Positions 42,330 to 51,661 of a DNA stretch of 60,589 bases are shown piece after piece (within the stretch, counting starts at the first letter, position 1; every line of letters begins with the position of its first letter). The stretch is from Teichococcus deserti (GTDB taxonomy: Bacteria; Pseudomonadota; Alphaproteobacteria; Acetobacterales; Acetobacteraceae). Location: contig NZ_MLCO01000016.1 of the NCBI RefSeq assembly GCF_001982615.1, positions 1 through 60,589 of the forward strand. Reading direction: 5' to 3'. The position numbers and the translations under genes were made by a program. The notes beneath the pieces were generated by a model. The model was not told the origin of the DNA. It did no database searches and was given only the letters and a program-made list of their open reading frames with translations.

Positions 42330-43609
42330 GCCGCCACCTCCATCGCCATCACCTCGTCCGGCGGGCAGATTTCTCCGGCGACCGCGGCGGCGGCGGCCAC
42401 CCAGGCATTCGACAGGAAAACCTGGCTGTCGGGATGGCCCATGCGGCCGCGATAATTGCGGTTGGTGGTGGCGATGGCGGTCTCGCCCGCCGCCAGGATG
42501 CCCATATGGCCGCCGAAGCAGGCGCCGCAGGTCGGCGTCGAGATCGCAGCGCCCGCCGCGGAAATCACCTCGAGAAGCCCTTCCGCCATGGCCTGGCGCC
42601 AGATCTTCTGGGTCGCCGGCACCACCACCATGCGCACCCCCGGCGCCACCTGGCGGCCGCGCAGGATGGCGGCGACCTGGCGCAGATCGGTCATGGTGCC
42701 GTTCGAGCAATTGCCGACATAGACCTGGTCGACCCGCTGCCCGCGCAGGGTTCCGACCGCGACGCCCGAGGCCGGCGACGGCGGCCGCGCCACCATCGGC
42801 GCCAGGGCGCAGAGGTCGATGCGGATCACCGCGCGGTAGGCCGCGTCGGCATCCGGCATCACCGCCTCCACGGGCGCCATGCCGCGGCGCTGCATGTCGG
42901 CCAGCGACTGCGCGTCGCCTTCGAAGACGCAGCAGTCGGCGCCGGCCTCGACGGCCATGTTGGCCACCGCCATGCGCTCATCCATGCCGAGGGCGGCGAT
43001 GCCCGGCCCGCCGAATTCCAGCGCGGCATCGGCGGCGCCGTCCGAGCCGATACGGCGGATCAGCTCCAGGATGACATCCTTGCCGGTGACATAGGCGCCA
43101 GGAGCGCCATGCAGCTCGACACGGATGCTGTCGGGCACCCGCATCCACAGTTTTCCGAGTGCCAGCGCGCCGGCCAGGTCCGTCGAGCCGAAGCCGATGC
43201 CCAGCGCGTTGAAGGCGCCCGCCGTGCAGGTATGGCTGTCGGCGCCGAAGACGATGCTGCCATGGCCGACCATGCCAAGCTCGGCCAGCAGCGTGTGCTC
43301 GATGCCGCCGCGGCCGGGCTCGTAGAAATGCGCGATGCCGTGGCGGCGGGCGAAGTCGCGCGTCATGGCAATGGCGCCGGCCGCCGTGACGTCAGGGGCC
43401 GGCGCGAAATGGTCGGCCACCAGCACGATGCGCGCCGGGTCGAAGGGGCGCTCGGCCCCCATGGCGTCGAACTGCTCGAAGGCCAGCGGGCCGGAGACGT
43501 CGTTCAGCAGCACGACGTCGGGCCGCACGGTGACGATGCTGCCCGGCACGGCCCGGCCTTCCACCGCATGGGCGGCCAGGATCTTCTCGGTGATGCTGCG
43601 GCCGCTCAT
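42326..43609 (-). CDS. Aconitase/IPM isomerase-family large subunit (LeuC-like)
   Basis: A 427-residue Fe-S hydratase subunit. It has FGADSHTCTAGAFNALG and cysteines in VGNCSNG and PTCGACFGGHMG that can bind a [4Fe-4S] cluster, followed by NRNYRGRMG. The start at 43609 (MSGRSITEKIL) gives the normal N-terminus. It hydrates or isomerises a substituted maleate or malate. With the small subunit and the lyase, this matches the gene set of 2,3-dimethylmalate cleavage better than leucine synthesis. Confidence 0.88.
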   Translation of the reverse strand: MSGRSITEKILAAHAVEGRAVPGSIVTVRPDVVLLNDVSGPLAFEQFDAMGAERPFDPARIVLVADHFAPAPDVTAAGAIAMTRDFARRHGIAHFYEPGRGGIEHTLLAELGMVGHGSIVFGADSHTCTAGAFNALGIGFGSTDLAGALALGKLWMRVPDSIRVELHGAPGAYVTGKDVILELIRRIGSDGAADAALEFGGPGIAALGMDERMAVANMAVEAGADCCVFEGDAQSLADMQRRGMAPVEAVMPDADAAYRAVIRIDLCALAPMVARPPSPASGVAVGTLRGQRVDQVYVGNCSNGTMTDLRQVAAILRGRQVAPGVRMVVVPATQKIWRQAMAEGLLEVISAAGAAISTPTCGACFGGHMGILAAGETAIATTNRNYRGRMGHPDSQVFLSNAWVAAAAAVAGEICPPDEVMAMEVAA

Positions 43610-43726
43610 GGCCGCGCGACGCCCATCGGCATGCCGCTTCCTTCCCGTCCCTGCAGCGCGCGCCGGGAGGGGCCGGGCGCGCTGTCTCCCACGATGACGC
43701 GACCGGTCTCGGGGCCAGTGCGTTGT

Positions 43727-43738
43727 GCAATCGTTAGC
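43727..43738. promoter_or_regulatory. Candidate LacI-type operator
   Basis: GCAATCGTTAGC has the central CG and partial symmetry (8 of 12) of LacI-family operators. It lies in the divergent gap between the hydratase operon and the LacI gene, about 90 bp before the regulator start. Weak evidence. Confidence 0.3.
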
Positions 43739-43828
43739 ATGGATTCTCCGCAAGCAAAGCCGATTCGAAGAGTTGCTGCAGCGCGGCATCGTTTGCACCA
43801 CGTTTCCGGCCATGCTAGCCGGAGGGGC

Positions 43829-44947
43829 ATGGACCAAGCCGCCGCCCCTCCGCGCCGCCCTGCCCGCTCTGCTGCGGCCAGGCCGGGGTCAGGGCGCGCC
43901 ACCATCGCCAGCCTGGCGCAGCGGGCAGGCGTCGCGGCCTCCACCGTCTCCCGCGCGCTGCGCGACGATGCGCGGATCTCGCCCGAGGTGCGGGCGCGCA
44001 TCACGGCCCTCGCCCAGGAGGCCGGCTACACTCCCAACATCCTGGCGCGCAGCATGGTGCTGGGGCGCTCAGGGCTGATTGGCCTGGTGCTGGGACCCGT
44101 GGAAAACCCCTTTTATGCCGAGCTGATGCAGCAGGCGGTGCGGCTGGCGGCGGCGCGCGGCTGCCGGCTGCTGCTGCTGCATGCCGGCCCCGGCCCGATC
44201 GAGGACGCCACCACCGAGGCGCTGCTGCAGTATCGCGTCGATGGCTGCCTGGTGACCTCGGCCGAGCTTTCCTCCAAGGCCGCGGCGATCTGCGCGGCGA
44301 ACAGCGTGCCGCTGGTGATGATCAACCGCGTGGCGCGCGAGCATGGCTCGGCCGTCTCCTGCGACAACCGCGCCGGCGCCGAGGTGCTGGCCGAGCTGCT
44401 GCTGCAGGCCGGGCACCGTCGGCTGGCCGTCGTCACCGGCAATGCCGCGACCTCGACGGGCCGCGAACGCACCGAGGGCTTCTGTCAGTCTGTCGCCGCC
44501 GCCGGTGGCGAAGCACCCGCCCTCTTCACCGGCGGCGCCAGCCATGCCGCGGGCTTCGCCGCCGGGCAGCGCATCGCCGCCCTGCCCGCCGCCGAGCGCC
44601 CCGACGCCGTCTTCGCGGTGGCCGATATCCTCGCCATGGGCGTGATCGACGCGCTGCGCGAGGCCGGGCTCAAGGTTCCTGGCGACGTCTCGGTCGTCGG
44701 CATGGACGGGATTTCATTGGCCCAGCGCCCGCCTTACCGCCTGACCACCCTGGTGCAGCCGCTGGAGGCGATGGTCGCGCGCGGCCTGGACCTGCTGCTG
44801 ACCGGCATCGAGCACGGTGCTGGCGCCGCGCCGCAGGAACGCGTGCTGCTGCGCGGCACGCTGCGGCTCGGCGCTTCCTGCCGGCTGCCCGGTTCACCGC
44901 TTCCGCCCAGCGGAATTCCCGACGCGGCCTTGCCGGCGGCAGAGTGA
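43829..44947 (+). CDS. LacI-family transcriptional regulator
   Basis: A 372-residue regulator. The helix-turn-helix reads ATIASLAQRAGVAASTVSRAL; the hinge and sugar-binding-like domain follow, with GLIGLVLGPVENPFYAELMQ and DVSVVGMDGISLAQ. GGAGGGG precedes ATG 43829. It is divergent from the hydratase-lyase-Bug operon and probably represses it until the acid is present. Confidence 0.92.
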   Translation: MDQAAAPPRRPARSAAARPGSGRATIASLAQRAGVAASTVSRALRDDARISPEVRARITALAQEAGYTPNILARSMVLGRSGLIGLVLGPVENPFYAELMQQAVRLAAARGCRLLLLHAGPGPIEDATTEALLQYRVDGCLVTSAELSSKAAAICAANSVPLVMINRVAREHGSAVSCDNRAGAEVLAELLLQAGHRRLAVVTGNAATSTGRERTEGFCQSVAAAGGEAPALFTGGASHAAGFAAGQRIAALPAAERPDAVFAVADILAMGVIDALREAGLKVPGDVSVVGMDGISLAQRPPYRLTTLVQPLEAMVARGLDLLLTGIEHGAGAAPQERVLLRGTLRLGASCRLPGSPLPPSGIPDAALPAAE

Positions 44948-45090
44948 TCTGCCGCCCGCCCCGCTGCAAACGGCAGGATCTGCGCGGCCCGGCGCCTAGC
45001 ATCATGGCGCCCCCTTGCCAGCCGCGCTGCGCTGCAGGAGGCTGCCGCCCTTTCACGCGAACCGCCGCCCAGATCAGGAATCGCCGCGCC

Positions 45091-46434
45091 ATGTCTCCTC
45101 CCGTCGATCGCGTCCAGGATGACGCGGCGCTGCCGGCCGAAGCCGATGTCGTGGTGATCGGCGCCGGCATCGCCGGCATCACTGCCGCCTACTACCTGGC
45201 CCAGGCCGGCAAGCGGGTCGCGGTGCTGGAGAAGGGCGTCGTCGCCGGCGAGCAGTCCAGCCGCAACTGGGGCTGGTGCCGCGTGCAGAACCGCGACGAG
45301 CGCGAGATCCCGCTGGCCCAGCGCAGCATGGAGCAGTGGGAGAAGCTGGTCGCCGAGACCGGCGCCGATCTCGGCTTCCGCCGCACCGGCCTGGTCTATG
45401 TCACCGACAGCCCATCGGAGCTGGCGACCTGGCAAAAGTGGGTCGACATGGCCCGCACCTACCAGCAGCACAGCCGCATGCTGACCGGCGACGAGGCGCG
45501 CGAGCTGACGCCGGGCAACACCCAGTCGCATCGCTGGATCGGCGGCGTGCAGTCGCCGAGCGACGGCATGGCCGAGCCCGCCAAGGCCGTCCCCGCCATC
45601 GCCGAGGCCGCCCGTAGGCTGGGCGCCACCATCCACCAGCGCTGCGCCGTGCGCGGGCTGGACACGACGGCCGGGCGCGTCAGCGGCGTCTTCACCGAGC
45701 GGGGCCGCATCGCCGCCCCGGTGGTGCTGCTGGCCGCCGGCGCCTGGTCGTCGATGTTCCTGCGCCGCCACGACATCGACCTGCCGCAGTCCAGCGTGCG
45801 CTCGACCATCTTCGCGACCGAGGTGGCGCCGCAGGTGACGCCGGGCGGGCTGGCGACGCCGGGGGTGACGATCGGCCGCCGCCGCGACGGCAGCTACATC
45901 ATCGCCGCCGCCAATCGCGGCCAGATCGAGCTGACGCCGCAGGGCATCCGCTATGCCCGCAAGTTCTGGCCGACGCTGATGGAGCGCCGGAAGAGCGTGA
46001 CCTGGGGCTTCGGCGGATCCTTCTTCCGCGGCCCGGGCGCGCATTACGGCAAGTGGTCCTTCGACAAGCCAACGGTCTTCGAGCAGGAGGACATGCGCAC
46101 CCTGGACCCGATGCCGAACACCTCGATCATCCCCGCCGCCCTCGCCAAAATTGCCAATTCCTGGCCCGACTTCGCAGGCGTGAAGATCCGGCAGAGCTGG
46201 GGCGGCTGGATCGACAGCACGCCCGACGCGGTGCCGGTGATCGACCAGGTTGCGGCGATGCCCGGGCTGTGGCTGTCGACCGGCTATAGCGGGCATGGCT
46301 TCGGCATCGGCCCGGGCGCCGGGCGCCTGACCGCCGACCTGATCCTGGGCAAGCCGCCGATCGTCGATCCGACCGCCTTCCGCTACGCCCGCCTGGTCGA
46401 CGGCAGCCCCATCCGCCGCCCCGGCATGTTCTAA
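45091..46434 (+). CDS. FAD-dependent amino-acid/amine oxidoreductase (DAO family)
   Basis: A 447-residue flavoenzyme. The FAD motif is VVVIGAGIAGITAAYYLAQ, followed by the family segment EQSSRNWGWCRVQNRDERE. The C-terminal FAD contact is STGYSGHGFGIGPG. Relatives oxidise D-amino acids, glycine or N-alkylated amines. The start at 45091 (MSPPVDRVQ) has AGGAA about 10 nt upstream. A serine-hydrolase gene follows 60 bp later, separated by a hairpin. Confidence 0.85.
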   Translation: MSPPVDRVQDDAALPAEADVVVIGAGIAGITAAYYLAQAGKRVAVLEKGVVAGEQSSRNWGWCRVQNRDEREIPLAQRSMEQWEKLVAETGADLGFRRTGLVYVTDSPSELATWQKWVDMARTYQQHSRMLTGDEARELTPGNTQSHRWIGGVQSPSDGMAEPAKAVPAIAEAARRLGATIHQRCAVRGLDTTAGRVSGVFTERGRIAAPVVLLAAGAWSSMFLRRHDIDLPQSSVRSTIFATEVAPQVTPGGLATPGVTIGRRRDGSYIIAAANRGQIELTPQGIRYARKFWPTLMERRKSVTWGFGGSFFRGPGAHYGKWSFDKPTVFEQEDMRTLDPMPNTSIIPAALAKIANSWPDFAGVKIRQSWGGWIDSTPDAVPVIDQVAAMPGLWLSTGYSGHGFGIGPGAGRLTADLILGKPPIVDPTAFRYARLVDGSPIRRPGMF

Positions 46435-46445
46435 GTTTTTTCGGT

Positions 46446-46471
46446 CCTGCCGCGCCCGATGGCGCGGCAGG
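46446..46471 (+). terminator. Perfect 11-bp hairpin between oxidase and serine hydrolase genes
   Basis: CCTGCCGCGCC (46446-46456) pairs exactly with 46461-46471 across a 4-nt loop CGAT, between the two genes. No T-run follows. It may reduce expression of the second gene relative to the first or protect the first transcript. Confidence 0.5.
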
Positions 46472-46494
46472 GCGCCCTGCTGATAGGAAGAAAA

Positions 46495-47628
46495 ATGTCC
46501 GAGGCGAAGCCGCAGTTCCACATCCCGGCCGGCGGCGAATTTCTGCTCTTGCCGCCGACGCAGCAGGCCTTCGCCTATCGGAACGTGGACCGGATGTTCG
46601 CGACGCGCGCGGTGACGCGCGGGCCGAAGGTCCGCGAATTGCCGCGCGGGACCGAGGTCGCGCCGCGCTACGTCGTCGATGGTGTCGAGCACGGCGTGGA
46701 CGCGTATATCGACCGCGCCTGCGTCTCCGGTATCCTGGCCATCAAGCGCGGCCGCATCGTGCTGGAGCGCTATGCGCTGGGGCTCGAGGAAGCCACCCGC
46801 TGGTCGACCATGTCGATGGTGAAGTCGCTGACCTCGACGCTGATCGGCGCGGCGCTGCAGGACGGCGCCATCGCCAGCCTGGACGACAAGGTGTCTTCCT
46901 ATGTCCCCACGGTGCGCGGCTCGGCCTATGACGCGGTCGCGGTGCGCGACCTGCTGACCATGTCCTCCGGCGTCGCCTGGAGCGAGGACTACACCGACCG
47001 CCATTCCCACGTGAACCGCTACAGCCAGAGCCTGGGCGACAAGGTGCCCGGCGGCGTGCTGAAGCTGCTGGGCGAGCTGAAGCCGGAACACACCCCCGGC
47101 ACGCGCTTCCTCTACAACACCGGCGACACCTATCTGCTGGGCTGCCTGCTGTCGGCGGCGGTGGGGACGACCATCGCCGACTATATGACCCGCCGCATCT
47201 GGACGCCGCAGGGCATGGAGTTCGACGCCTTCTACACGCTGGAATCCGACGGCGGGCAGGAGATCGGCGGCAGCCGCGCCGGCATGACGCTGCGCGACCT
47301 CGGCCGCTTCGGGCTCTTTCTTCTCGAAGGCGGCCATGGCGTGCTGCCGGAGGGCTGGCTCGCCGAGGCCTCGCGTCCCGCCTTCACCCTGAACCCGACG
47401 GAGAATTCCTTCGGCGCGACCGGCTATGGCTATAGCTGGTGGCTGCAGGACGGGGTGATGGCGGCGGTGGGCTTCGCCGGCCAGAGCCTCTGCCTGGACC
47501 CGGCGGAGGAGCTGGTGGTGGTCACCCTCTCCGCCCGGCCGCAGCCGCCCTATGCAGCGGCCTACACCGTCGACATGAAGGCCGAGCGCGCCGCTTTCCA
47601 CGCCGCGCTCACCGCCGCCCTGCGCTGA
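46495..47628 (+). CDS. Beta-lactamase-fold serine hydrolase (NylB/class C-like)
   Basis: A 377-residue serine hydrolase. The nucleophile motif is SMVKS (SxxK), the second is YNTG (YxN), and a late GFAGQS stands near the third motif. No signal peptide, so it is probably cytoplasmic. Family members include 6-aminohexanoate-dimer hydrolase, esterases and D-aminopeptidases. AGGAAG lies close to the ATG. With the adjacent oxidase it may hydrolyse an amide and pass the amine on for oxidation. Confidence 0.82.
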   Translation: MSEAKPQFHIPAGGEFLLLPPTQQAFAYRNVDRMFATRAVTRGPKVRELPRGTEVAPRYVVDGVEHGVDAYIDRACVSGILAIKRGRIVLERYALGLEEATRWSTMSMVKSLTSTLIGAALQDGAIASLDDKVSSYVPTVRGSAYDAVAVRDLLTMSSGVAWSEDYTDRHSHVNRYSQSLGDKVPGGVLKLLGELKPEHTPGTRFLYNTGDTYLLGCLLSAAVGTTIADYMTRRIWTPQGMEFDAFYTLESDGGQEIGGSRAGMTLRDLGRFGLFLLEGGHGVLPEGWLAEASRPAFTLNPTENSFGATGYGYSWWLQDGVMAAVGFAGQSLCLDPAEELVVVTLSARPQPPYAAAYTVDMKAERAAFHAALTAALR

Positions 47629-47634
47629 GCTGCG

Positions 47635-49110
47635 TCAGGCGGTGACGTGGACCCCGGGGCGGCGCCCCTGGTTCCACGCGCCGCCCAGCGCGCGCTCGAT
47701 CTGCGCCGAGAGCTGCAGCAGCAGCCCGTCGCCGCCCTGCTTGGTCTGCGCCTGGATGCCCAGCGGCAGGCCATGCGCCTGCTCGGCCATCGGCAGCGAG
47801 ATGCCGGGGATGCCGCAGAGATTCGACAGCGGCGTATAGGCGAAGAACTTCCAGAGATTGCCGAACCAGTCATGCACGTCGGGGTTGTCGCTGATCGTCA
47901 GATATTCCGTCGTGCCCACCTTCGGCGTCGGCAGCGCGGTGATCGGGGTGAGGAGAATGTCCCATTCCTCGAAGAAGGCGCCGAAGGCCCGCGAGGTCGC
48001 GTTGAAGGCCGCCTGCATCTTCGTCCGCTCGGAATAGGTGGCGTCGATGCCGGCCTGCCAGATGCGGATGTTCATCGGCTCGATCAGCTCCGCCGGCGGC
48101 GGCGCGCTGCGGCCGACCTGGGCCAGCAGGGTCTCGATGGTCTGGGCGAAGTTGGTGATGTAGCAGGTGGTCTGCGCGGCATAGGCGGCGCGGAAATCGA
48201 CCTTGGGCACCACCCATTCGACATGATGGCCGAGGCCTTCCAGGAAGCGCCCCACCCGCTCCAATTCGGACACGAATTCCGGAATGGCGCGGTAGTCGCC
48301 CCATTCATGCGACAGCGCGATGCGCAGTTTTTTCGGGTCCCGCTTGATGAGCTCGGCATAGGGTTCCGGCGCGGTCCAGTAAGGCATGAACTCGCCCGGC
48401 GCGCCGCCGCGGCAGGCATCGATGAAGCTGGCCATGTCGCGCACGGTCCGCGTCTGGCAGCCCTGGGTGGAAACCACGCCCATCAGGTCGGAGCTGTAGG
48501 GCGCAACAGAAAGAACGCCGCGCGACGGCTTCAGCCCGATATTGCCGCAGACGCCGGCCGGGATGCGGATCGAGCCGCCGCCATCGGTCGCATGCGAGAT
48601 CGGCGTGACGCCCGCGGCCACCGCCGCCGCAGTGCCGGCCGAGGACCCGCAGGTGGTGTAGTCCAGGTTCCACGGGTTGCGGGTGACATACATGGCCGGG
48701 TTCTCGGCCGAGCTGCAGACGCCGAATTCCGGCGTGGTGCTGCGGCCGATGATGTTCAGCCCCGCGCGGCGCAGCTGCCCGGTCAGGAAGCTGTCGGCGG
48801 CGGCACGGTTGCCGCGCATCAGGAAGGAGCCCATTTCCTGCAGCCGGCCCTTCAGCGTCGGGCCCAGGTCCTTCATCAGGTAGGGCACGCCGGCGAAGAC
48901 GCCGTCCGGATTCATGCCGTCCTTGAAAGGATCCGCGACGACGTCGTCGAAGACCTCGACGACGGCGGAGAGGGCGGGATTGACCTTGGCGATGCCGGCG
49001 GCGGCCTGGGCCGCGAGCTCGGCCGGCGTCACCTGGCCGGCGCGCACCAGCCCGGCCAGCGCCGTCGCGTCATGCCCGGCCCATTCTTCCCAGCTCATCG
49101 CCAACGTCAT
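47635..49110 (-). CDS. Amidase, amidase-signature family
   Basis: A 491-residue amidase. The Ser-cisSer-Lys triad is visible: Lys in PYLMKDLGP, Ser in CGSSAGTAAAVAAG and DGGGSIRIPA. The start at 49110 (MTLAMSWEEW) has AAAGG about 9 nt upstream; an ATG at 49119 is possible. It hydrolyses a carboxamide to acid and ammonia. It converges with the serine hydrolase gene with a 6-bp gap. Confidence 0.88.
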   Translation of the reverse strand: MTLAMSWEEWAGHDATALAGLVRAGQVTPAELAAQAAAGIAKVNPALSAVVEVFDDVVADPFKDGMNPDGVFAGVPYLMKDLGPTLKGRLQEMGSFLMRGNRAAADSFLTGQLRRAGLNIIGRSTTPEFGVCSSAENPAMYVTRNPWNLDYTTCGSSAGTAAAVAAGVTPISHATDGGGSIRIPAGVCGNIGLKPSRGVLSVAPYSSDLMGVVSTQGCQTRTVRDMASFIDACRGGAPGEFMPYWTAPEPYAELIKRDPKKLRIALSHEWGDYRAIPEFVSELERVGRFLEGLGHHVEWVVPKVDFRAAYAAQTTCYITNFAQTIETLLAQVGRSAPPPAELIEPMNIRIWQAGIDATYSERTKMQAAFNATSRAFGAFFEEWDILLTPITALPTPKVGTTEYLTISDNPDVHDWFGNLWKFFAYTPLSNLCGIPGISLPMAEQAHGLPLGIQAQTKQGGDGLLLQLSAQIERALGGAWNQGRRPGVHVTA

Positions 49111-49245
49111 CGCGGCCATCCCTTTGCGTCTCGCAGAAGGCGGCGAGCCTAGACCGGCGCCGCACCCGGTCAAGGTGGGGCCACACCGCGATCGTGAAGC
49201 AGCCCCGGCTGGCGCCCGCCGCGCCGTGCCGCTTAGGTCAGGCTG

Positions 49246-49962
49246 ATGTCGACCGAGACCACGCCGCCGCCGCCCAGGGACCAGCCGGGCTTCAACCCGC
49301 TCTGGCTGGTGCTGGGGCTGGCGGTCGTCGTGCTGCTGCCTTTCGGGCCGATGCCGCTGCTGGCGGCAGGCGTCGCCGGGATGTTCCTGTTCCAGCAGCT
49401 GGGCCAGATCCCGGGGCTGCTGGCGGTCGGGCTGCTGTTCCTGCTGGCCGGGCCCGAGCCGCTGGGGGCGCGGATGTGGCTGGCCTTCCGCTGGGGCGCC
49501 GGGACGGTGCTGGCCGCGGTGGTGCCGGCCATCCTGGTCGTGCTGGCCTGGGGCGAGGCGCTGGACGCGCATCGCTTCTTCCTGATGCAGGCGACGCTGT
49601 GGCTCGATGCGGCCTGGCTGCCGCTGGCGGCGCTGCTGGCCTGGCGGCGGCCGGCGGGCGAGACCTGGCCGAAGGCGCTGCTGGTGGCGTGCCTGGCCAC
49701 CTCGCGGCTGATGATGTTCCCGCTGCTGCTGGCGGTCGTGCTGACCAGCGGCGACGCCATGCAGGTGGTCATGCTGCCGGTCTTCGGCGCCGGGCTGTGC
49801 CTGGGCATGCTGATGCTGCTGGGGCTCTGCGGCCTGGCGGCGCGGGTGCTGCAGACATCCGGCGAACGCGCACCGCCGCGGCGCATCCTGGCGGCGCTGG
49901 CCCTGCTGGCGCTGGTCGTGCAGCTGATCCGTCTGGTCGCCGGGATGCGCGCCGGCCTCTGA
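49246..49962 (+). CDS. Hypothetical polytopic membrane protein
   Basis: A 238-residue protein with about seven hydrophobic segments and little charged sequence between them. No family recognised. It begins MSTETTPPPPRDQPGFNP, then a first helix PLWLVLGLAVVVLLPFG. It stands alone between the amidase and the ureide genes. Confidence 0.6.
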   Translation: MSTETTPPPPRDQPGFNPLWLVLGLAVVVLLPFGPMPLLAAGVAGMFLFQQLGQIPGLLAVGLLFLLAGPEPLGARMWLAFRWGAGTVLAAVVPAILVVLAWGEALDAHRFFLMQATLWLDAAWLPLAALLAWRRPAGETWPKALLVACLATSRLMMFPLLLAVVLTSGDAMQVVMLPVFGAGLCLGMLMLLGLCGLAARVLQTSGERAPPRRILAALALLALVVQLIRLVAGMRAGL

Positions 49963-49987
49963 TGGAGGATATAGGATATGTCCAATA

Positions 49988-50719
49988 TCAGCCCAGAGCG
50001 CCGATCCGTCCCCAGGCCTTGAGGGCTGCCGGATCGGCCCCGGCGACGGCCAGGCTCTTCCAGACCACGGTGGCGATGGTGTCGTAGACGGGGAGGCCCA
50101 GCGCCGCCTCCCAGCCGGCGACCAGGGGCGCGGCGCGCAGGTTGGTGCACACCACCGCCACGGCATCGACGCCCTCGGCCGCGACGGCCTCGACCATTTC
50201 TGTCAGAGCCGGCCCTTCCACCTCACTGAAGGAAAAATTCTCCTGCAGGCCGAGATGGCGCTCGCTGGCGCAATCGATGCCGAGCGTCGCGTAGTTGGCG
50301 ACGATGCGCGCCTGGACATCGGCGCGATAGGGCGTGACCAGGCCCAGCCGGCTGACACCCGTCGCCGCCAGGATCTCGTTCAGCGCCAGCATCGAGGTGG
50401 TGGCGGGAATGCCGGTCGTCGCGGTAATTCTTTCGCACAGCCGATGGTCGGCCTCGAAGCCCAGCCAGCCGGCGGAAGTGCCGTTCCAGCCGATGACATC
50501 GACCCTTGCATCGGCCAGCAGCTCGGCGGCGCGCAGGATGGCGCTGTCGTCGAATTGCGCCAAAGCGCTGTCGGACAGCGCGATCTCGGTGACGCGGAAC
50601 CGCGAGAAATGCGCCGAGGCGCCGGGGACGCCGGCGACCATCGCCTGGGTCACCGGCTCCAGCACCGTGTTGGAGGAGGGCGTCAGCATCCCCAGCCGGA
50701 CGCGTTTCTCGTCATTCAT
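49988..50719 (-). CDS. Maleate isomerase/AMDase-family enzyme (Asp/Glu racemase superfamily)
   Basis: A 243-residue enzyme of the arylmalonate decarboxylase/maleate isomerase group. The N-terminal motif is TPSSNTVLEP. The first active-site loop reads WNGTSAGW, without a Cys; the second keeps Cys in VVCTNLRAAP. AMDase has only the second Cys, while maleate isomerase has two, so decarboxylase-like or other chemistry is possible. The gene starts 8 bp inside the allantoinase gene and may act in the same ureide pathway. Confidence 0.8.
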   Translation of the reverse strand: MNDEKRVRLGMLTPSSNTVLEPVTQAMVAGVPGASAHFSRFRVTEIALSDSALAQFDDSAILRAAELLADARVDVIGWNGTSAGWLGFEADHRLCERITATTGIPATTSMLALNEILAATGVSRLGLVTPYRADVQARIVANYATLGIDCASERHLGLQENFSFSEVEGPALTEMVEAVAAEGVDAVAVVCTNLRAAPLVAGWEAALGLPVYDTIATVVWKSLAVAGADPAALKAWGRIGALG

Positions 50720-51629
50720 TGAGGCCGCGCCCGGGATAGGGGTGGGTCGCCATCCAGTGCCGGACAATGTCGATGCGCCGCGTCACCCAGACATCGTCGA
50801 ATTGCTGGATATAGTCCAACAGCTTGGCCAGGCCGCGCGCCCGCGCCGGATGGCCGATGAGGCGCATATGCAGCCCGATCGACATCATCTTCGGCGCCTT
50901 CGCGCCCTCTTCCCGCAGCATGTCGAAGCCGTCGCGGACGAAGCTGAACCAGGCGTCGCCGGTGCCGACATGCCCGTTGAACTTGCCGTCGTTGTGGGTC
51001 AGCGAATAGGGCACCACGAGATGCGGCTTGCCCTCGACGGTCAGCCACCAGGGCAGCTCGTCGGCATAGCTGTCGCTGTCGTACAAGAAGCCGCCTTCCT
51101 CGGCGACCAGCCGGCGGGTGTTCACGCTGGGCCCGTAGCGGCAATACCAGCCGAGCGGGCGGTTCCCCACCGTCTTCTGCAGGGATTCGACGGCGCGGCG
51201 GATGTGCTCGCGCTCCTCCTCCTCCGACAGCTCCCAATGCTTCACCCAGCGCCAGCCATGGCAGCAGAGGTCGAAGCCGCTCTCACGGATGGCGGCGGCC
51301 GCCTCCGGGTTGCGCTCCAGGGCCAGGGCGCAGCCGAAGACGGTCATTGGCAGGCCGCGCTCCTGGAACAGCCGCATCAGCCGCCAGAAGCCGACGCGGC
51401 TGCCATATTCGAACATGCCCTCGGCGGCCAGGTCGCGGCCGCGCCCCTGCTGCCCGCCGGATTCGGTCAGGCCCCACTCGCTGTGGCCCTCGCCATCCTG
51501 GATCGAGGGCTCGGAGCCTTCCTCGTAATTCATCACGAAGTTGACGGCGAGCCTGGCGCCCTTCGGCCAACGCGGATCGGGCGGGTTGGCGCCATAGCCG
51601 CGGAAGTCGCGACGCACCTCATAAGCCAT
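50712..51629 (-). CDS. puuE: PuuE-type allantoinase (polysaccharide deacetylase-like)
   Basis: A 305-residue cytoplasmic protein. The N-terminal GYGANPPDPRWPKGARLAV and FVMNYEEGSE match PuuE, the deacetylase-fold allantoinase that hydrolyses allantoin to allantoate. Active-site segments CCHGWRWVKH and YCRYGPSVNTRRL are present. Length is close to PuuE (about 308). It lies 32 bp after the ureidoglycolate lyase gene in one operon. Confidence 0.82.
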   Translation of the reverse strand: MAYEVRRDFRGYGANPPDPRWPKGARLAVNFVMNYEEGSEPSIQDGEGHSEWGLTESGGQQGRGRDLAAEGMFEYGSRVGFWRLMRLFQERGLPMTVFGCALALERNPEAAAAIRESGFDLCCHGWRWVKHWELSEEEEREHIRRAVESLQKTVGNRPLGWYCRYGPSVNTRRLVAEEGGFLYDSDSYADELPWWLTVEGKPHLVVPYSLTHNDGKFNGHVGTGDAWFSFVRDGFDMLREEGAKAPKMMSIGLHMRLIGHPARARGLAKLLDYIQQFDDVWVTRRIDIVRHWMATHPYPGRGLNE

Positions 51630-51661
51630 GCGCGGAAATCCCCCTCAGGACATGTCGAGAC

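Noticed and set aside
42326-43609. Leucine biosynthesis LeuC/LeuD
   Set aside because: The neighbours are a lyase, a Bug receptor and a LacI regulator and not LeuA or LeuB, so catabolism fits better. LeuCD activity cannot be excluded.
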